A stretch of DNA of 39,040 nucleotides from an uncultured Clostridia bacterium (GTDB taxonomy: Bacteria > Bacillota > Clostridia > Oscillospirales > Oscillospiraceae): contig CAMWFH010000024.1 of NCBI GenBank assembly GCA_947173485.1, positions 1 to 39,040 on the forward strand. The letters are read 5' to 3'. Shown in pieces: positions 24,901 through 30,561 of this stretch. Position 1 is the first letter of the stretch; every line of letters starts with the position of its first letter. The position numbers and the translations under genes are program-made. The notes beneath the pieces were generated by a model that worked only from the letters and a program-made list of their open reading frames with translations, was not told the origin of the DNA and searched no databases.

Positions 24901-25505
24901 GCTTCGTACAGGACCAGGGTCTCGCCGTTGGACATAGCGGCCCGCTGGACCTTAGCCAGCCGCGCCGCCAAGGTGTACATGCAGGGCACAACGTACTCGA
25001 AACGGGTCAGACGGGAGCTGAACTTCTTAGCACCCGTCTGGATGCCCGTCACACTGGGGATGTCCCTGCCGTCCACAGCCCGGAACTTCCCGCCGGAGAG
25101 GTCATAGGCGATGCTGGGCAGGACGTCCGGCAGGTTGATGAAGATATGCTCCTTCTCCACCCAGCCGACGGTGTTGCCGGTGTCCGATGCGAGGCCGATC
25201 TTCACTCTGTCGCCGCCGCTGTCTGCCAGGATGGTGAAGGGGACCGGCTCCGCGCCGTCCGAGGCGGGGATGGTCCCGGCCTGCTCATCACCGGTCGCGG
25301 TGCTGTAGAGGGGCAGAGGCTGCCGGGTACCGTTCCAGCCGGTGGCCCCGGCGATGGGCAGCTCGAAGTTTCCCGTGGGCTCGTAGTCCGGCTCTGCGGC
25401 CAAGGCCGCCGCCGGGAACAGCCCAAGGATAAGGACCAGGGCCAACAGGCCGGATAGGGCCCGTTGCCAACTGCTTCGGATGTGTTGAGAGATGTTTCGT
25501 GACAT
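18927..25505 (-). CDS. Giant ICE adhesin: VanX-like peptidase domain plus SpaA/Cna-B repeats
   Basis: 2,192 residues. GGAGG lies 6 nt before the ATG at 25505. A signal peptide (1-37, ending ALAA) is followed by an SH3-like segment (about 43-130). An M15/VanX-like domain (about 130-355) has FRP (R204), SNHQAGLAVD (H251, D258) and SSEWWHF (E346, H349), the full zinc and catalytic set of D-Ala-D-Ala dipeptidases. An ICE-specific region follows (about 400-900). About 12 SpaA/Cna-B-like repeats, each near 90 residues, come next, with the usual DxxTGxPLxG start and VVTExxAPxGY core. The end is LPRTGH, a sortase motif with no hydrophobic anchor. The protein probably cuts cell-wall peptides and binds the mating partner. 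A sortase remnant lies nearby. Confidence 0.9.
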   Translation of the reverse strand: MSRNISQHIRSSWQRALSGLLALVLILGLFPAAALAAEPDYEPTGNFELPIAGATGWNGTRQPLPLYSTATGDEQAGTIPASDGAEPVPFTILADSGGDRVKIGLASDTGNTVGWVEKEHIFINLPDVLPSIAYDLSGGKFRAVDGRDIPSVTGIQTGAKKFSSRLTRFEYVVPCMYTLAARLAKVQRAAMSNGETLVLYEAFRPASVQSAVCDAFGKLQSSDSAVKADMDEALAMGYGQGWSISDGTSNHQAGLAVDVSLAKGGRLDTYALDGVTYQKYGTWTEYEMPTPIHELSSASIRFTRPASTQAMPGSLENWTDTFASSEAAQRLQTYCTDAGLIPLSSEWWHFNDPNISHIMPSINTAGDYVIDTAPSMDPSVASEKFSTPAVRRAVARASSGPTGGVGAHNPGSPGGQKPTTTDLAWSVDSERTFLRFTMVEFPYGVVTGLTDPDAWKVVGKPLNVIWSHGLSGDFTADECRSRITWYNSNALQYNAADDAAQLMGGTIAAFDATTAGGKRQVMTADEFQAATGISNAQKEQMFNCHSANWTSGWVDGDYTSMWGTDPHPVTPSNLYQVYKANDAFLYLLERLAGWSRDEALSKWSSFTRDTVGNFRTRYRIIVETGNVFQDPDGVLRAYTLRDMMAYTLYNNEPSAKGSLIYDQSATAVNTAQWMRQAKDHQFLEYPLDEDGVPTGEELHSYSGFAECDSFVDTIQYARPIRDTIFSERRSYGLHIFSPFNFESDAPVSRTLEVTKKFNGNANKEWSFTVDYTAGRPVSLTASKSVTEAGDSIQFKLKTDETIRIDFIADSSFRYEVREDDASQLANINGTGGTADMSAKKFTSGSGNAKVTFTNRAETAPPDEPDPPTPPAPVLTDALLYKRDAQTNRGIGPATFRFSSVTNGTYDLTTDTSGSLEKVQWWDPTGAVEGRYIRPGEYTVTELIPPTGYLSTNAVKQLRLELDSDGDPIPAGPLVFQNYAKPGLRLIKTDSSDLSKTISGARFRIEAVDGSYGPEEFVTDGDGEIDLGKLPTGAYVVTELECPGYIVDDAQRILYLRANDTAQFVFTNTKLPSLRLVKTSTDGAALEGVTFRIAKIEDGTHYLDRTTDANGEILVDGLEPGIYSIVETAALPDHILDTKEHHVELVPGKTAEIRLENSKRPVLTIHKRDADTGEAVPDTVFLIRAADGHSVDEVKTDSSGKAVLTNLLPGVYEVSEKSVPSPYLLDAPSQLVTLYPNRSHDVYFVNHKVPVVTIVKEDSVTHSRISGAKFQIWWASNKTSTGELRDLGVYYTDRNGEIPLEVEDGWLKIQELAPAPGYTIQGSGIQELYVAGGERRTVVFENTPKNAIIVEKYDSVTGEALPGCTFQLRYLGGASGTGGTVIGEAVTGSNGTIIWAGLEPGAYIVVETDLADGYSILQSSETVFLADSEEQSVVTVRFENAPDGALLIRKVCAADPSVTLQNAEFKVTYADGTLIGDSNGVFRTDENGEIRISGLKPDKSVVVTETRAPDGFLLDTQSQTVQIKEGRTVSLTFKNQPKGQLILQKRDSVTGQPLPGAEFRITTAAGCEVGLDGVIGSSTLTQNGIFTTDAQGEIRITGLVPGAYVLTEIKAPEGYTIDTPSTNVVIGQGGDTQTIVIKNSKLGSLLITKKDAVTGAPLSDVEFLVTTSDGTLVGSANGKFVTDSAGTIQISGLAPGTTLVVKETRAKAGYILDDTAQTVKIKANETVTLEFRDQPIGGLQLIKTDAGTGKRLAGCTFEVRRMDDGLVGTYTTDKNGTFSVPLEAGSYYAIEVRAPKGYKLDSTPHYFEVKDGKTTTLRVTNKKLSGILIHKVDSTTGEGIYGVSFLLYDSNKNPIGQYTSDDSGLVYIEELAQSGRYYLRELENEGYIVDTQLKTVYVQPGKVVEIEWENTPITGQIQIIKTSADYNSVNGWPAGTPIPNTVFEIYNERTGRLVDTIKTDKNGAAASRPLPLGRYRVVEAQAADFYSLDKTPIQVEIEFAGQIVKAAMTNKSLYTNVSITKTGYVEVMPGQSIRYTFQDIANNSTTTLNSFYWRDILPVQAVRLEKIVTGTYNVQGSYKIVYKTNLNSSYRTMYDSLSTQRSYTLEASAATLGLAANEHITEVMFVFGVVPAGFRQVEAPQIYCTVTPHLTGGAQFTNQADVGGIYNGQWIMAVSRWTTKVYAPAKSLPRTGH

Positions 25506-25526
25506 GATCTTCCTCCGTTCTCCGCA

Positions 25527-25562
25527 AAGAAGGGACCGCACATTTTTGTGCAGTCCCTTCTT
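25527..25562 (-). other. Strong mRNA hairpin before the adhesin gene
   Basis: A stem of about 16 bp with one mismatch (25527-25542 with 25547-25562) and a 4-nt loop lies between the stalk/NlpC gene and the adhesin. The following T-run on the minus strand is weak (CTTCTTTG). It may be an attenuator or a stabiliser of the long adhesin mRNA. Confidence 0.65.
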
Positions 25563-25581
25563 GCTCGTATTTTGGTGTCGT

Positions 25582-26412
25582 TCACTTGGCGTTTCCTGTG
25601 CGCCAAGCGCCTGCGCTGTCCCCCGTGCAGGGAACATCTTCCGGGTAGCGGGTCCAGACCTCTAAGTGGAAGGCTGCTGTTTCGCCTTGATAGCAGTCCA
25701 AGTTGTCCCGGCCATAGGGGGACTGGGGGTCTGGCCAAGCGATGGTCTCGCCATGGTTGCCGTCTGTGATATGGAAGCGCCCTTCCTGATCTGGTGTTTC
25801 CAGCGCTATGACCACATGGGCGGTCTTCCCGGTATCATTGCTGATCCAGAACACGATGTCGCCCGGACGCATCTTTTGGAGGTCGTCCAGCCGGTGGGCG
25901 GCATTGGTGCTGTCCCCGAAGAGCAGGGAGCTGACCATGGCCGCGTAGCCGCTGCATCCGTAGACGCTGCTGACGCCGTACTGCCGCATGACCCGGTCCG
26001 CCTCCGTGCTGGGGACCTCGTTCTTATAGGTCCCAGGTGTGCTCCGGTCGCCCCAGACGGTGCCGGTGGGCCACTGCTCTTCGATGTCCCGGAGCAGCGC
26101 CAGCACGTTCTCCTCTGTGATGGCCTCCCCGTTCGCCAGCCGGCTCTCCTCCGTGGGGCGGCCCCCGATATACACACTGTCGGTGGCCGCGTCATACTCG
26201 ACTTCAAACCCGGCTGCCTTGCCCACGTCCCGCAGCCTGACATAGTTGCTGCCGTTGATGTTGTACGCCTGGAGCTGGACCTGCTCCCCATTAGCGTAGA
26301 ACTTCTGGCTGCTGGGACCGACCTGCAGGCCGGCGCGGACGGCAGGGCCGGAGATGGCCGTGCCCAGCAGGATGCCGGTCAGCAGCAGGGCCGCGCTCTT
26401 CCTCTTGCTCAT
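25582..26412 (-). CDS. Secreted stalk-domain and NlpC/P60-like protein
   Basis: 276 residues. GGAGG lies 7 nt before the ATG at 26412. A signal peptide (1-27) is followed by a copper-amine-oxidase-like stalk domain (about 30-90: FYANGEQVQLQAYNINGSNY, then VRLRDVGKAAG). The C-terminal domain (about 130-260) has YGCSGYAAMV (C153), MRPGDIVFWI and AHVVIALE (H199), the layout of NlpC/P60 or CHAP-type cell-wall hydrolases. It probably assists wall passage during mating. It is the third peptidoglycan-active protein of this ICE besides the M23 peptidase and the VanX-like domain. Confidence 0.8.
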   Translation of the reverse strand: MSKRKSAALLLTGILLGTAISGPAVRAGLQVGPSSQKFYANGEQVQLQAYNINGSNYVRLRDVGKAAGFEVEYDAATDSVYIGGRPTEESRLANGEAITEENVLALLRDIEEQWPTGTVWGDRSTPGTYKNEVPSTEADRVMRQYGVSSVYGCSGYAAMVSSLLFGDSTNAAHRLDDLQKMRPGDIVFWISNDTGKTAHVVIALETPDQEGRFHITDGNHGETIAWPDPQSPYGRDNLDCYQGETAAFHLEVWTRYPEDVPCTGDSAGAWRTGNAK

Positions 26413-26515
26413 ATCTGTTCCTCCGTTTCCTGGTATTTTGTAAGCACTACGATACCAGAAAACGATGCGGAAGTCGAGAGCAGAAAGAGAGATATGGCGT
26501 AGAAGATAGGGCAGA

Positions 26516-26884
26516 TCACACAAGCTCCGCCTGCACACACCAACGGTAAGCGCTCTGGTCCCGGACGCAGGTATAGAGGGTGAGCCGGTCCTCCGCCGAA
26601 GCAGCCAGGCCGCTCCGGTCTGTTTCATGGACCTTGGATACAGATGTCACGCTGTAGGTCCGCGTGCCCAGGCGGGTAGTCAGGACGATCTTGTCACCGG
26701 GCCGCAGGGTGTGGAGGTCCCCGAAGATGCCGTGGGGCCCTCGATCGTGCCCAGCGATAGCGATATTTCCGCACCAGATACTGGTCTCTTCAAAGTGGCC
26801 CGCGCCCTTGGCCAGGGGCGGCACTGTCCGCCCCCTGGTAGACCTTGACGTTTTTACAGGCAAATATATCATTACATAACACAA
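26516..26884 (-). pseudogene. Sortase remnant lacking its N-terminus
   Basis: The open part ends in a clear sortase core: KGAGHFEETSIWCGNIAIAGHDRG (catalytic His), LRPGDKIVLTTRLGTRTYSV, LTLYTCVRD (catalytic Cys) and YRWCV (Arg). The usual 80-100 residues before it, with the membrane anchor, are missing. Just upstream, another frame reads KVYQGADSA, a normal sortase strand, so at least two frameshifts lie at about 26810-26850. No ribosome site or promoter is visible, and the XRE terminator lies directly upstream. It is next to the LPRTG-bearing adhesin, which suggests it once served that protein. Confidence 0.8.
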
Positions 26885-26917
26885 AAAAGCCGCCCTTTTC
26901 CAAAGAAAAGAACGGCT
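26883..26917 (-). terminator. Intrinsic terminator after the XRE gene
   Basis: A stem of 11 bp with a 2-nt internal mismatch (26888-26900 with 26905-26917) and a 4-nt loop is followed by TTTTTT on the minus strand. It ends XRE transcription and isolates the sortase remnant. Confidence 0.85.
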
Positions 26918-26926
26918 CTCATTATT

Positions 26927-27163
26927 TTAGGACAGTCCCGAGAAAAATTCATTGAAGTCTGTCTGGAATATCTTCTGTAGGGCCACCAGCTCGCTGACGC
27001 GAATGTTCATCCGATTTGTCTCCAGTTTAGCATAAGTGCTTTTTGAGATGTTCAGCCCCATCAGTTGGAGTTTTGCCACTACCTGTTCTTGCGTCAGTGC
27101 TACATTTTTACGCAGACGCTGGATATTGTGGCCTATATCCATATCAGGTCTCAATTTCTGCAT
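26927..27163 (-). CDS. XRE-family HTH regulator
   Basis: 78 residues. The HTH spans about residues 10-65: IGHNIQRLRKNVALTQEQVVAKLQ, LNISKSTYAKLETNR, then VSELVALQKIFQTDFNEFF. It resembles the XRE protein at 12808-13053. The start is uncertain: an ATG at 27163 is chosen because it gives the same N-terminal length as that relative; a GTG at 27172 and an ATG at 27142 are possible. It is divergent from the DUF551-like gene and has its own terminator, so it forms a self-contained cassette. Confidence 0.8.
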   Translation of the reverse strand: MQKLRPDMDIGHNIQRLRKNVALTQEQVVAKLQLMGLNISKSTYAKLETNRMNIRVSELVALQKIFQTDFNEFFSGLS

Positions 27164-27207
27164 CCGCCTCACCCAAACCTAGTATTCGCTATCACGAAAT
27201 TATTATC

Positions 27208-27236
27208 TTGAGTTTATCTCCTTTTCCTGCTATAAT
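27208..27236 (+). promoter_or_regulatory. Strong promoter of the DUF551-like gene
   Basis: TTGAGT (27208-27213) and a perfect TATAAT (27231-27236) are spaced by 17 bp. The gene starts 51 bp after the -10. This is the best sigma-70 promoter in the ICE part and lies in the divergent region of the XRE gene, so it is probably under its control. Confidence 0.8.
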
Positions 27237-27286
27237 GTTTCGCAATGAAGAAACTTTTTGCTTATAGAGAGAAAGGCGGAAAGATC

Positions 27287-27607
27287 ATGTCATACCACAT
27301 GGGACCGTTCCAGGAGATCGTTCTGCGCTATCACTTGCGAAAGATCTTGGGTTCCGAGGATGTGAAAAATTATTGCTTGCTCCGCTGGATCTCGCTTAAG
27401 GAGCGGATGCCGGAGGATGGTTCCTATGTCCTCATTAAATACCTGGATACAGATGGCAGGACCGTCTGCTCTGGTCCGGCCTGTTATGAGGGAAAGCAAT
27501 TTCGCGATCTTTTTACGGACGATTTATCCCTTGTTATCAACCAAGCAATCACTCTAGGCTGGACTTACTATCCTTATGACGATCGCCTTCCGCTCATCAT
27601 GCCGTAA
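27287..27607 (+). CDS. DUF551-like hypothetical protein
   Basis: 106 residues. The middle (LLRWISLKERMPEDGSYVLIKY) matches the start of DUF551 domains, and the end (ITLGWTYYPYDDRLPLIMP) is like their WxPLP-type close. The function of the family is unknown; it is common in phages and mobile elements. The start at 27287 has AGGCGGA upstream, whereas an ATG at 27245 has no ribosome site and would begin just after the -10. The last 34 bp overlap the 3' end of the convergent Dam gene, which is shortened there. Confidence 0.75.
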   Translation: MSYHMGPFQEIVLRYHLRKILGSEDVKNYCLLRWISLKERMPEDGSYVLIKYLDTDGRTVCSGPACYEGKQFRDLFTDDLSLVINQAITLGWTYYPYDDRLPLIMP

Positions 27608-28275
27608 AATATACCCAAGATGAAAGCGTCGTCGTTGTAGGACAGTAGGAACTTCCCCTGGATGGCCAGCAGGGCGTCCCGCAGGCGGAGATGGTCTGTT
27701 TCCGTGGACCCGTCCTCCCCGATGTTCTGGTAGTAGCCTTCCGTGTCATGGTAGGGCGGGTCGCAGTAAAAGAGGGCGGAGGGGCGGTCGTAGTGGGGGA
27801 TGAGCAGGCCGAAGTCCTGGTCCTCTATGACGACATCCTTCAGCCGCCGGTGGGCCTGCTCGATGAGGGGGAAGTTGGCGCGGATGTCGTGGGGCTGGGC
27901 GGCGAAGCTCTTCAGGCCGGAGGCGTAGCTGTAGCGGATGAGCTGGTAGAATAAGGCCGCCCTCTGTATCTCGCTGGCCGGGCTATCCTGTGCCAGGGCA
28001 GTCTTGATGCGCCCGAAGTCCTCGCGGGAGTTGAGGGCGTACCGGAGGGCGTCCATAAGGGCCTCCGGCTGTTCTCGGACGCAGCGGTAGAGGCCGGCCA
28101 GGAGGCCGTTGCGGTCGTTGTAGACCTCGAAGTCCCGTCGGGGCGGCTTGTGGAACAGCACCCAGCCCCCGCCGCCGAACACCTCGATGTACCGGTCATA
28201 GCGGAGCGGGAACCGGCGGACCACCTCCTCCCGCAGCGCCTTCTTCCCGCCCACCCAGCTCAGAAAGCTGTTCAC
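27574..28275 (-). CDS. D12-class DNA adenine methyltransferase, C-terminus lost
   Basis: 233 residues. It has the D12 (Dam-type) N6-adenine motifs: WVGGKK at 7-12, IEVFGGGGWVLF (SAM site), and DPPYHDTEGYY (catalytic). GTG start; it overlaps the upstream gene by 4 bp (GTGA). After FLLSYNDD the family normally continues with IRELY and a further strand pair. Here it ends with an unrelated 16-residue tail (ILGIFYGMMSGRRSS). The phage Dam in this window has about 22 more residues. The break coincides with the convergent DUF551-like gene, so insertion of that cassette probably removed the true end. Activity is uncertain. Confidence 0.85.
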   Translation of the reverse strand: MNSFLSWVGGKKALREEVVRRFPLRYDRYIEVFGGGGWVLFHKPPRRDFEVYNDRNGLLAGLYRCVREQPEALMDALRYALNSREDFGRIKTALAQDSPASEIQRAALFYQLIRYSYASGLKSFAAQPHDIRANFPLIEQAHRRLKDVVIEDQDFGLLIPHYDRPSALFYCDPPYHDTEGYYQNIGEDGSTETDHLRLRDALLAIQGKFLLSYNDDAFILGIFYGMMSGRRSS

Positions 28276-28577
28276 GGCTGCTGGTCCTCGCTGAAATGCT
28301 CCAAGGCCCCCTCCAGGCCCGCGATGGCCCGTTCCAGGCCCTCGGCCATCTGTCGTAATTGACGGATGGTGCTGTAGACTTCCCCGGCGGTGACGGCATA
28401 GAAATAGCCCCGCCGGTCGCTGGCGATGGGCACGCCCTGCTGCCGCAGACGGTTCACCAGCTTTCGCAGGTCCGTCCCGCTGACGCCCAGCACCGTCTCC
28501 AGTTCCGACCCGCTCGCCCGGTACCGCCGGCCAGGGCAGGCCCCCTTCAGATATGCTGATACCTGTTCTTCTCGCAT
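28272..28577 (-). CDS. Winged-helix-like small ICE protein
   Basis: 101 residues. The first 65 residues look like a winged helix: SELETVLGVSGTDLRKLVNRLRQQG as the HTH, then VPIASDRRGYFYAV as the wing. The C-terminus (TIRQLRQMAEGLERAIAGLEGALEHF) is a coiled-coil-like helix that could dimerise. The ATG at 28577 is preferred, as AAGGG lies about 7 nt away; an ATG at 28583 is the other option. It is translationally coupled to the Dam gene (4-bp overlap), so it may control or assist it. Confidence 0.8.
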   Translation of the reverse strand: MREEQVSAYLKGACPGRRYRASGSELETVLGVSGTDLRKLVNRLRQQGVPIASDRRGYFYAVTAGEVYSTIRQLRQMAEGLERAIAGLEGALEHFSEDQQP

Positions 28578-28615
28578 ATCCATCCCTTTCCGGGCCGTTC
28601 TCCCGAAAATGGGCG

Positions 28616-28649
28616 CAAAAAGAAGGGCCCGTTCGGGGGAACGGCCCTT
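28616..28649 (-). terminator. Intrinsic terminator after the 89-residue protein gene
   Basis: A stem of about 10 bp with one bulge (28623-28633 with 28640-28649) is followed by CTTCTTTTTG on the minus strand. It lies between the 89-residue protein gene and the winged-helix gene. Confidence 0.75.
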
Positions 28650-28662
28650 TGTCTTTTGTTCG

Positions 28663-28932
28663 TTACTGCATGGTCAGCCCGCTCCGGGGGACCTCCATGG
28701 CCTGGACCGGCTGTCCATCCCTGCGCTCCAGCAGACCGTAGGATGTCAGCACACCGCCGTCCTTCTTCAGCAGAGCATCCCCATACTGATACAAATTCAG
28801 ATAGGGCATAAGACGCTCCGCATCCCGCTCGGAGAGGATATAGGACAGGGTGTCCTTCGCCATCTCCACAGGGGAGCTGATATGCGGTGCGAAGAGGTAG
28901 CTATCCAGAGTGTCTGCTGTTGCTTTGCGCAC
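28663..28932 (-). CDS. Hypothetical ICE protein at the phage junction
   Basis: About 89 residues, helical and soluble: ATADTLDSYLFAPHI, VEMAKDTLSYILSERDAERLMPYLNLYQYGDALLKKDGG, then SYGLLERRDGQPV. I do not recognise a named family. The start is unsure. GTG at 28932 is chosen because AAAGG lies about 12 nt upstream; a TTG at 28956 lies in the same frame. No promoter is visible, as a strong terminator lies only 40 bp upstream. The gene may have lost its 5' region when the phage and ICE came together. Confidence 0.6.
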   Translation of the reverse strand: MRKATADTLDSYLFAPHISSPVEMAKDTLSYILSERDAERLMPYLNLYQYGDALLKKDGGVLTSYGLLERRDGQPVQAMEVPRSGLTMQ

Positions 28933-28967
28933 AAGCTGCGAAAACCTTTCACACAATCTGCAAAAAA

Positions 28968-29018
28968 GAAAAAGCGTTTAAGCGGTCCTTTTAAGACCTC
29001 TTAAACGCCTTTTCTTTT
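28968..29018. terminator. Bidirectional terminator at the ICE-prophage boundary
   Basis: A long inverted repeat (about 28970-28982 with 29000-29013, with an inner GGTC/GACC stem) has T-runs on both sides: TTTTTCTTTTTTG on the minus strand and CTTTTCTTTT on the plus strand. It ends the prophage XRE gene (stop at 29026) and separates the two elements. Confidence 0.8.
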
Positions 29019-29025
29019 GCCCAGA

Positions 29026-29295
29026 TTAGCGTGGCTTTTTCTTGCGGTTTCCATGCTCCTCCAGGATTAGGTCTTTCCCTGTCCGTGGGCGCTGGTTTGG
29101 TATGTATTCCAGCAGTTCGTCCAGGGTGCAGCTTAAGGCTTCGCAAATCTTATCCAGATGGTCCAGGCTGACACGTTCAGCGACTTCGTTGTATAGTTCA
29201 CTGATTGTAGTTGGCCTGATCCCTGTGAGCCTGGCAAGGTCCGCTTGCCTCATCCTGCGTTCTCCGAGGATGCGCGATAGATGGTTTTTAATCAT
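29026..29295 (-). CDS. Prophage XRE-family regulator
   Basis: 89 residues. Residues 4-65 form an HTH: LSRILGERRMRQADLARLTG, IRPTTISELYNEV, then LDHLDKICEALSCTLDELLEYI. The basic tail (GNRKKKPR) may add DNA contact. The ATG at 29295 has AAAGGGG 8 nt upstream; a GTG at 29298 is also possible. The ribosome site lies in a palindrome (29300-29319) that could be its own operator. It is the last gene of the phage part and is followed by the bidirectional terminator. Confidence 0.85.
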   Translation of the reverse strand: MIKNHLSRILGERRMRQADLARLTGIRPTTISELYNEVAERVSLDHLDKICEALSCTLDELLEYIPNQRPRTGKDLILEEHGNRKKKPR

Positions 29296-29299
29296 CACA

Positions 29300-29319
29300 A
29301 ATGCCCCTTTAGGGACATT
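29300..29319. promoter_or_regulatory. Candidate operator of the prophage XRE gene
   Basis: An imperfect palindrome (AATGTCCC-TAAA-GGGGCATT on the minus strand) overlaps the ribosome site of the XRE gene. The 12-base half AATGCCCCTTTA recurs in inverted orientation at 30157-30168, just upstream of the phage Dam gene. Both could be bound by the XRE protein. Confidence 0.4.
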
Positions 29320-29372
29320 CTACCAGCAAGGTGTATATCTGTGATTATTTTGTGAGAACGCAACGAAAACGG

Positions 29373-30131
29373 TTAGAAATTGCGGATGATAACCTCGGCA
29401 AAAAGCTGGTTATTGTCTCCGTTGCCTGCCAGCGTGGTTTTTCTGCTCACACCCTCAATGCGATACTCGGAATACAATTCCCGGATCATCGGGCAGTCGT
29501 TATAGGACAAAATGAAACGGCCCTTGATGCCCTCCAAAACGGCCTTTAAACGCTGGTGGTCATCCGTCTTAAATGGGCTGTCGTAATACCCCTCCGTGCC
29601 AACATAGGGCGGGTCAAGGTAGAACAGAGCGTTCTTGCGGTCATATACCCGGATCAGGTCAGCAAAGTCCTTATGCTCGATGTTGACTCCCCGCAGGCGC
29701 TCTTTAATCTTTTCCAGATACGCTGATGCGGTGTCAATCGTTTTTGAACTGGTGGCATAGGTGCGCTGGTCACAGCCGAAGCTGATTTTAACCGTATAGA
29801 AGAACCGAGCCGCCCGCTGAATGTCGGTCAGGCCGCGAGTGTCCAGCTGTGCCAGGCAGTCAAAGAACTGCTCCCTGGAGGTCAGCAGCCAGTCCAGTTC
29901 CTTCTGTACTTCGCCGCAGTGATATTTCACGCAGCGGAACAGATTCACCAGATCCCCGTTGATGTCATTATAAACTTCCAACTGACCGGATTTTTTCTCC
30001 TTGGCGAACAACACCCATCCGGCCCCGCCAAACACCTCGATATAGCGCCCCACTTCATCGGTGGGGAACCGCTCCAGGATGGCTTTCCGCAGCAGCCGTT
30101 TGCCGCCGATCCATCCAATACAGCTTTCCAT
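29373..30131 (-). CDS. dam: Phage D12-class DNA adenine methyltransferase
   Basis: 252 residues, full length for the family. Motifs are WIGGKR (7-12), IEVFGGAGWVLF (SAM site), and DPPYVGTEGYY (catalytic), then FILSYNDCPMIRELYSEYRIEGV and an intact beta-strand end. It adds a methyl group to the N6 of adenine in a short DNA site and may shield phage DNA from host restriction. AAGGG lies about 9 nt before the ATG. It is clearly related to the ICE Dam (27574-28275) but far from identical, so the two came with different elements. Confidence 0.9.
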   Translation of the reverse strand: MESCIGWIGGKRLLRKAILERFPTDEVGRYIEVFGGAGWVLFAKEKKSGQLEVYNDINGDLVNLFRCVKYHCGEVQKELDWLLTSREQFFDCLAQLDTRGLTDIQRAARFFYTVKISFGCDQRTYATSSKTIDTASAYLEKIKERLRGVNIEHKDFADLIRVYDRKNALFYLDPPYVGTEGYYDSPFKTDDHQRLKAVLEGIKGRFILSYNDCPMIRELYSEYRIEGVSRKTTLAGNGDNNQLFAEVIIRNF

Positions 30132-30188
30132 GTGATCTACCCTTTCTGATAATGATTAAAGGGGCATTATCCTCGGATAAATCACAGG

Positions 30189-30213
30189 AGGGGTGCGGCC
30201 TACCCGCACCCCT
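30189..30213 (-). terminator. Hairpin at the end of the lysis genes
   Basis: A perfect 10-bp GC-rich stem (30189-30198 with 30204-30213) and a 5-nt loop lies 7 bp after the stop of the 113-residue protein gene. The T-run on the minus strand is poor (GATTTATCC), so termination may be partial. Confidence 0.55.
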
Positions 30214-30219
30214 ATGTTG

Positions 30220-30561
30220 TTAAATTGGGGGGCTGTTTTCGCCCTCCTCGGCCACTTGGGAGAAGTCCTTGGCCTTCGCGCTCTCAAAGGTGATCCCGCC
30301 CCGCCTGTGGTCAGACTTGGCCATGCTGAGATAGTTAGAGCAGACCACACCGTGAGCGGTCCAGGGCAGCCCCACCATGGCACTCAACCAGGGCAGCGCC
30401 CCGGTGTAACCTGTGCGGATGCAGTAGGCGGCCAGCAGCAGCCCACCCACCGTCACCACCCAAAGCAGCGCCCGGATATCGGTGATCATCTGCTTGGAGT
30501 AGTCGGTCCGCTTGGTTTTCTTGCGGCTCCGGGACCTCTTACCGCCTACGGTGATGGTCAT
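30220..30561 (-). CDS. Small phage membrane protein in the lysis module
   Basis: 113 residues. A very basic N-terminus (GGKRSRSRKKTKR) is followed by two hydrophobic segments at about 30-50 (LLWVVTVGGLLLAAYCI) and 55-74 (ALPWLSAMVGLPWTAHGVV). The C-terminus is polar and acidic. The ATG overlaps the endolysin stop by 4 bp (ATGA). Location and topology fit a second holin, an antiholin or another lysis helper, but no family is recognised. Confidence 0.75.
   Translation of the reverse strand: MTITVGGKRSRSRKKTKRTDYSKQMITDIRALLWVVTVGGLLLAAYCIRTGYTGALPWLSAMVGLPWTAHGVVCSNYLSMAKSDHRRGGITFESAKAKDFSQVAEEGENSPPI

Larger units (their letters stand above)
2185..28932. mobile_element. Integrative conjugative element (partial)
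   Basis: The stretch carries the parts of a Gram-positive conjugation system: relaxase, MobC-like protein, candidate oriT, VirD4 and VirB4 ATPases, PrgI-like and VirB6-like membrane proteins, M23 and NlpC/P60-like hydrolases, and a giant adhesin. It also has typical cargo: primase-like protein, SLOG protein, methyltransferases and several XRE regulators. No integrase, excisionase or attachment site is visible, so both ends are approximate, and the ICE probably extends left of the window. Similar element architectures are common in gut Oscillospiraceae and Lachnospiraceae. Confidence 0.8.

Noticed and set aside
23127..25457. 776-codon open frame on the plus strand
   Set aside because: It lies antisense to the adhesin gene, has low-complexity Gly/Val/Ala-rich text and no family motif. 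GC-rich third positions often leave such frames open.
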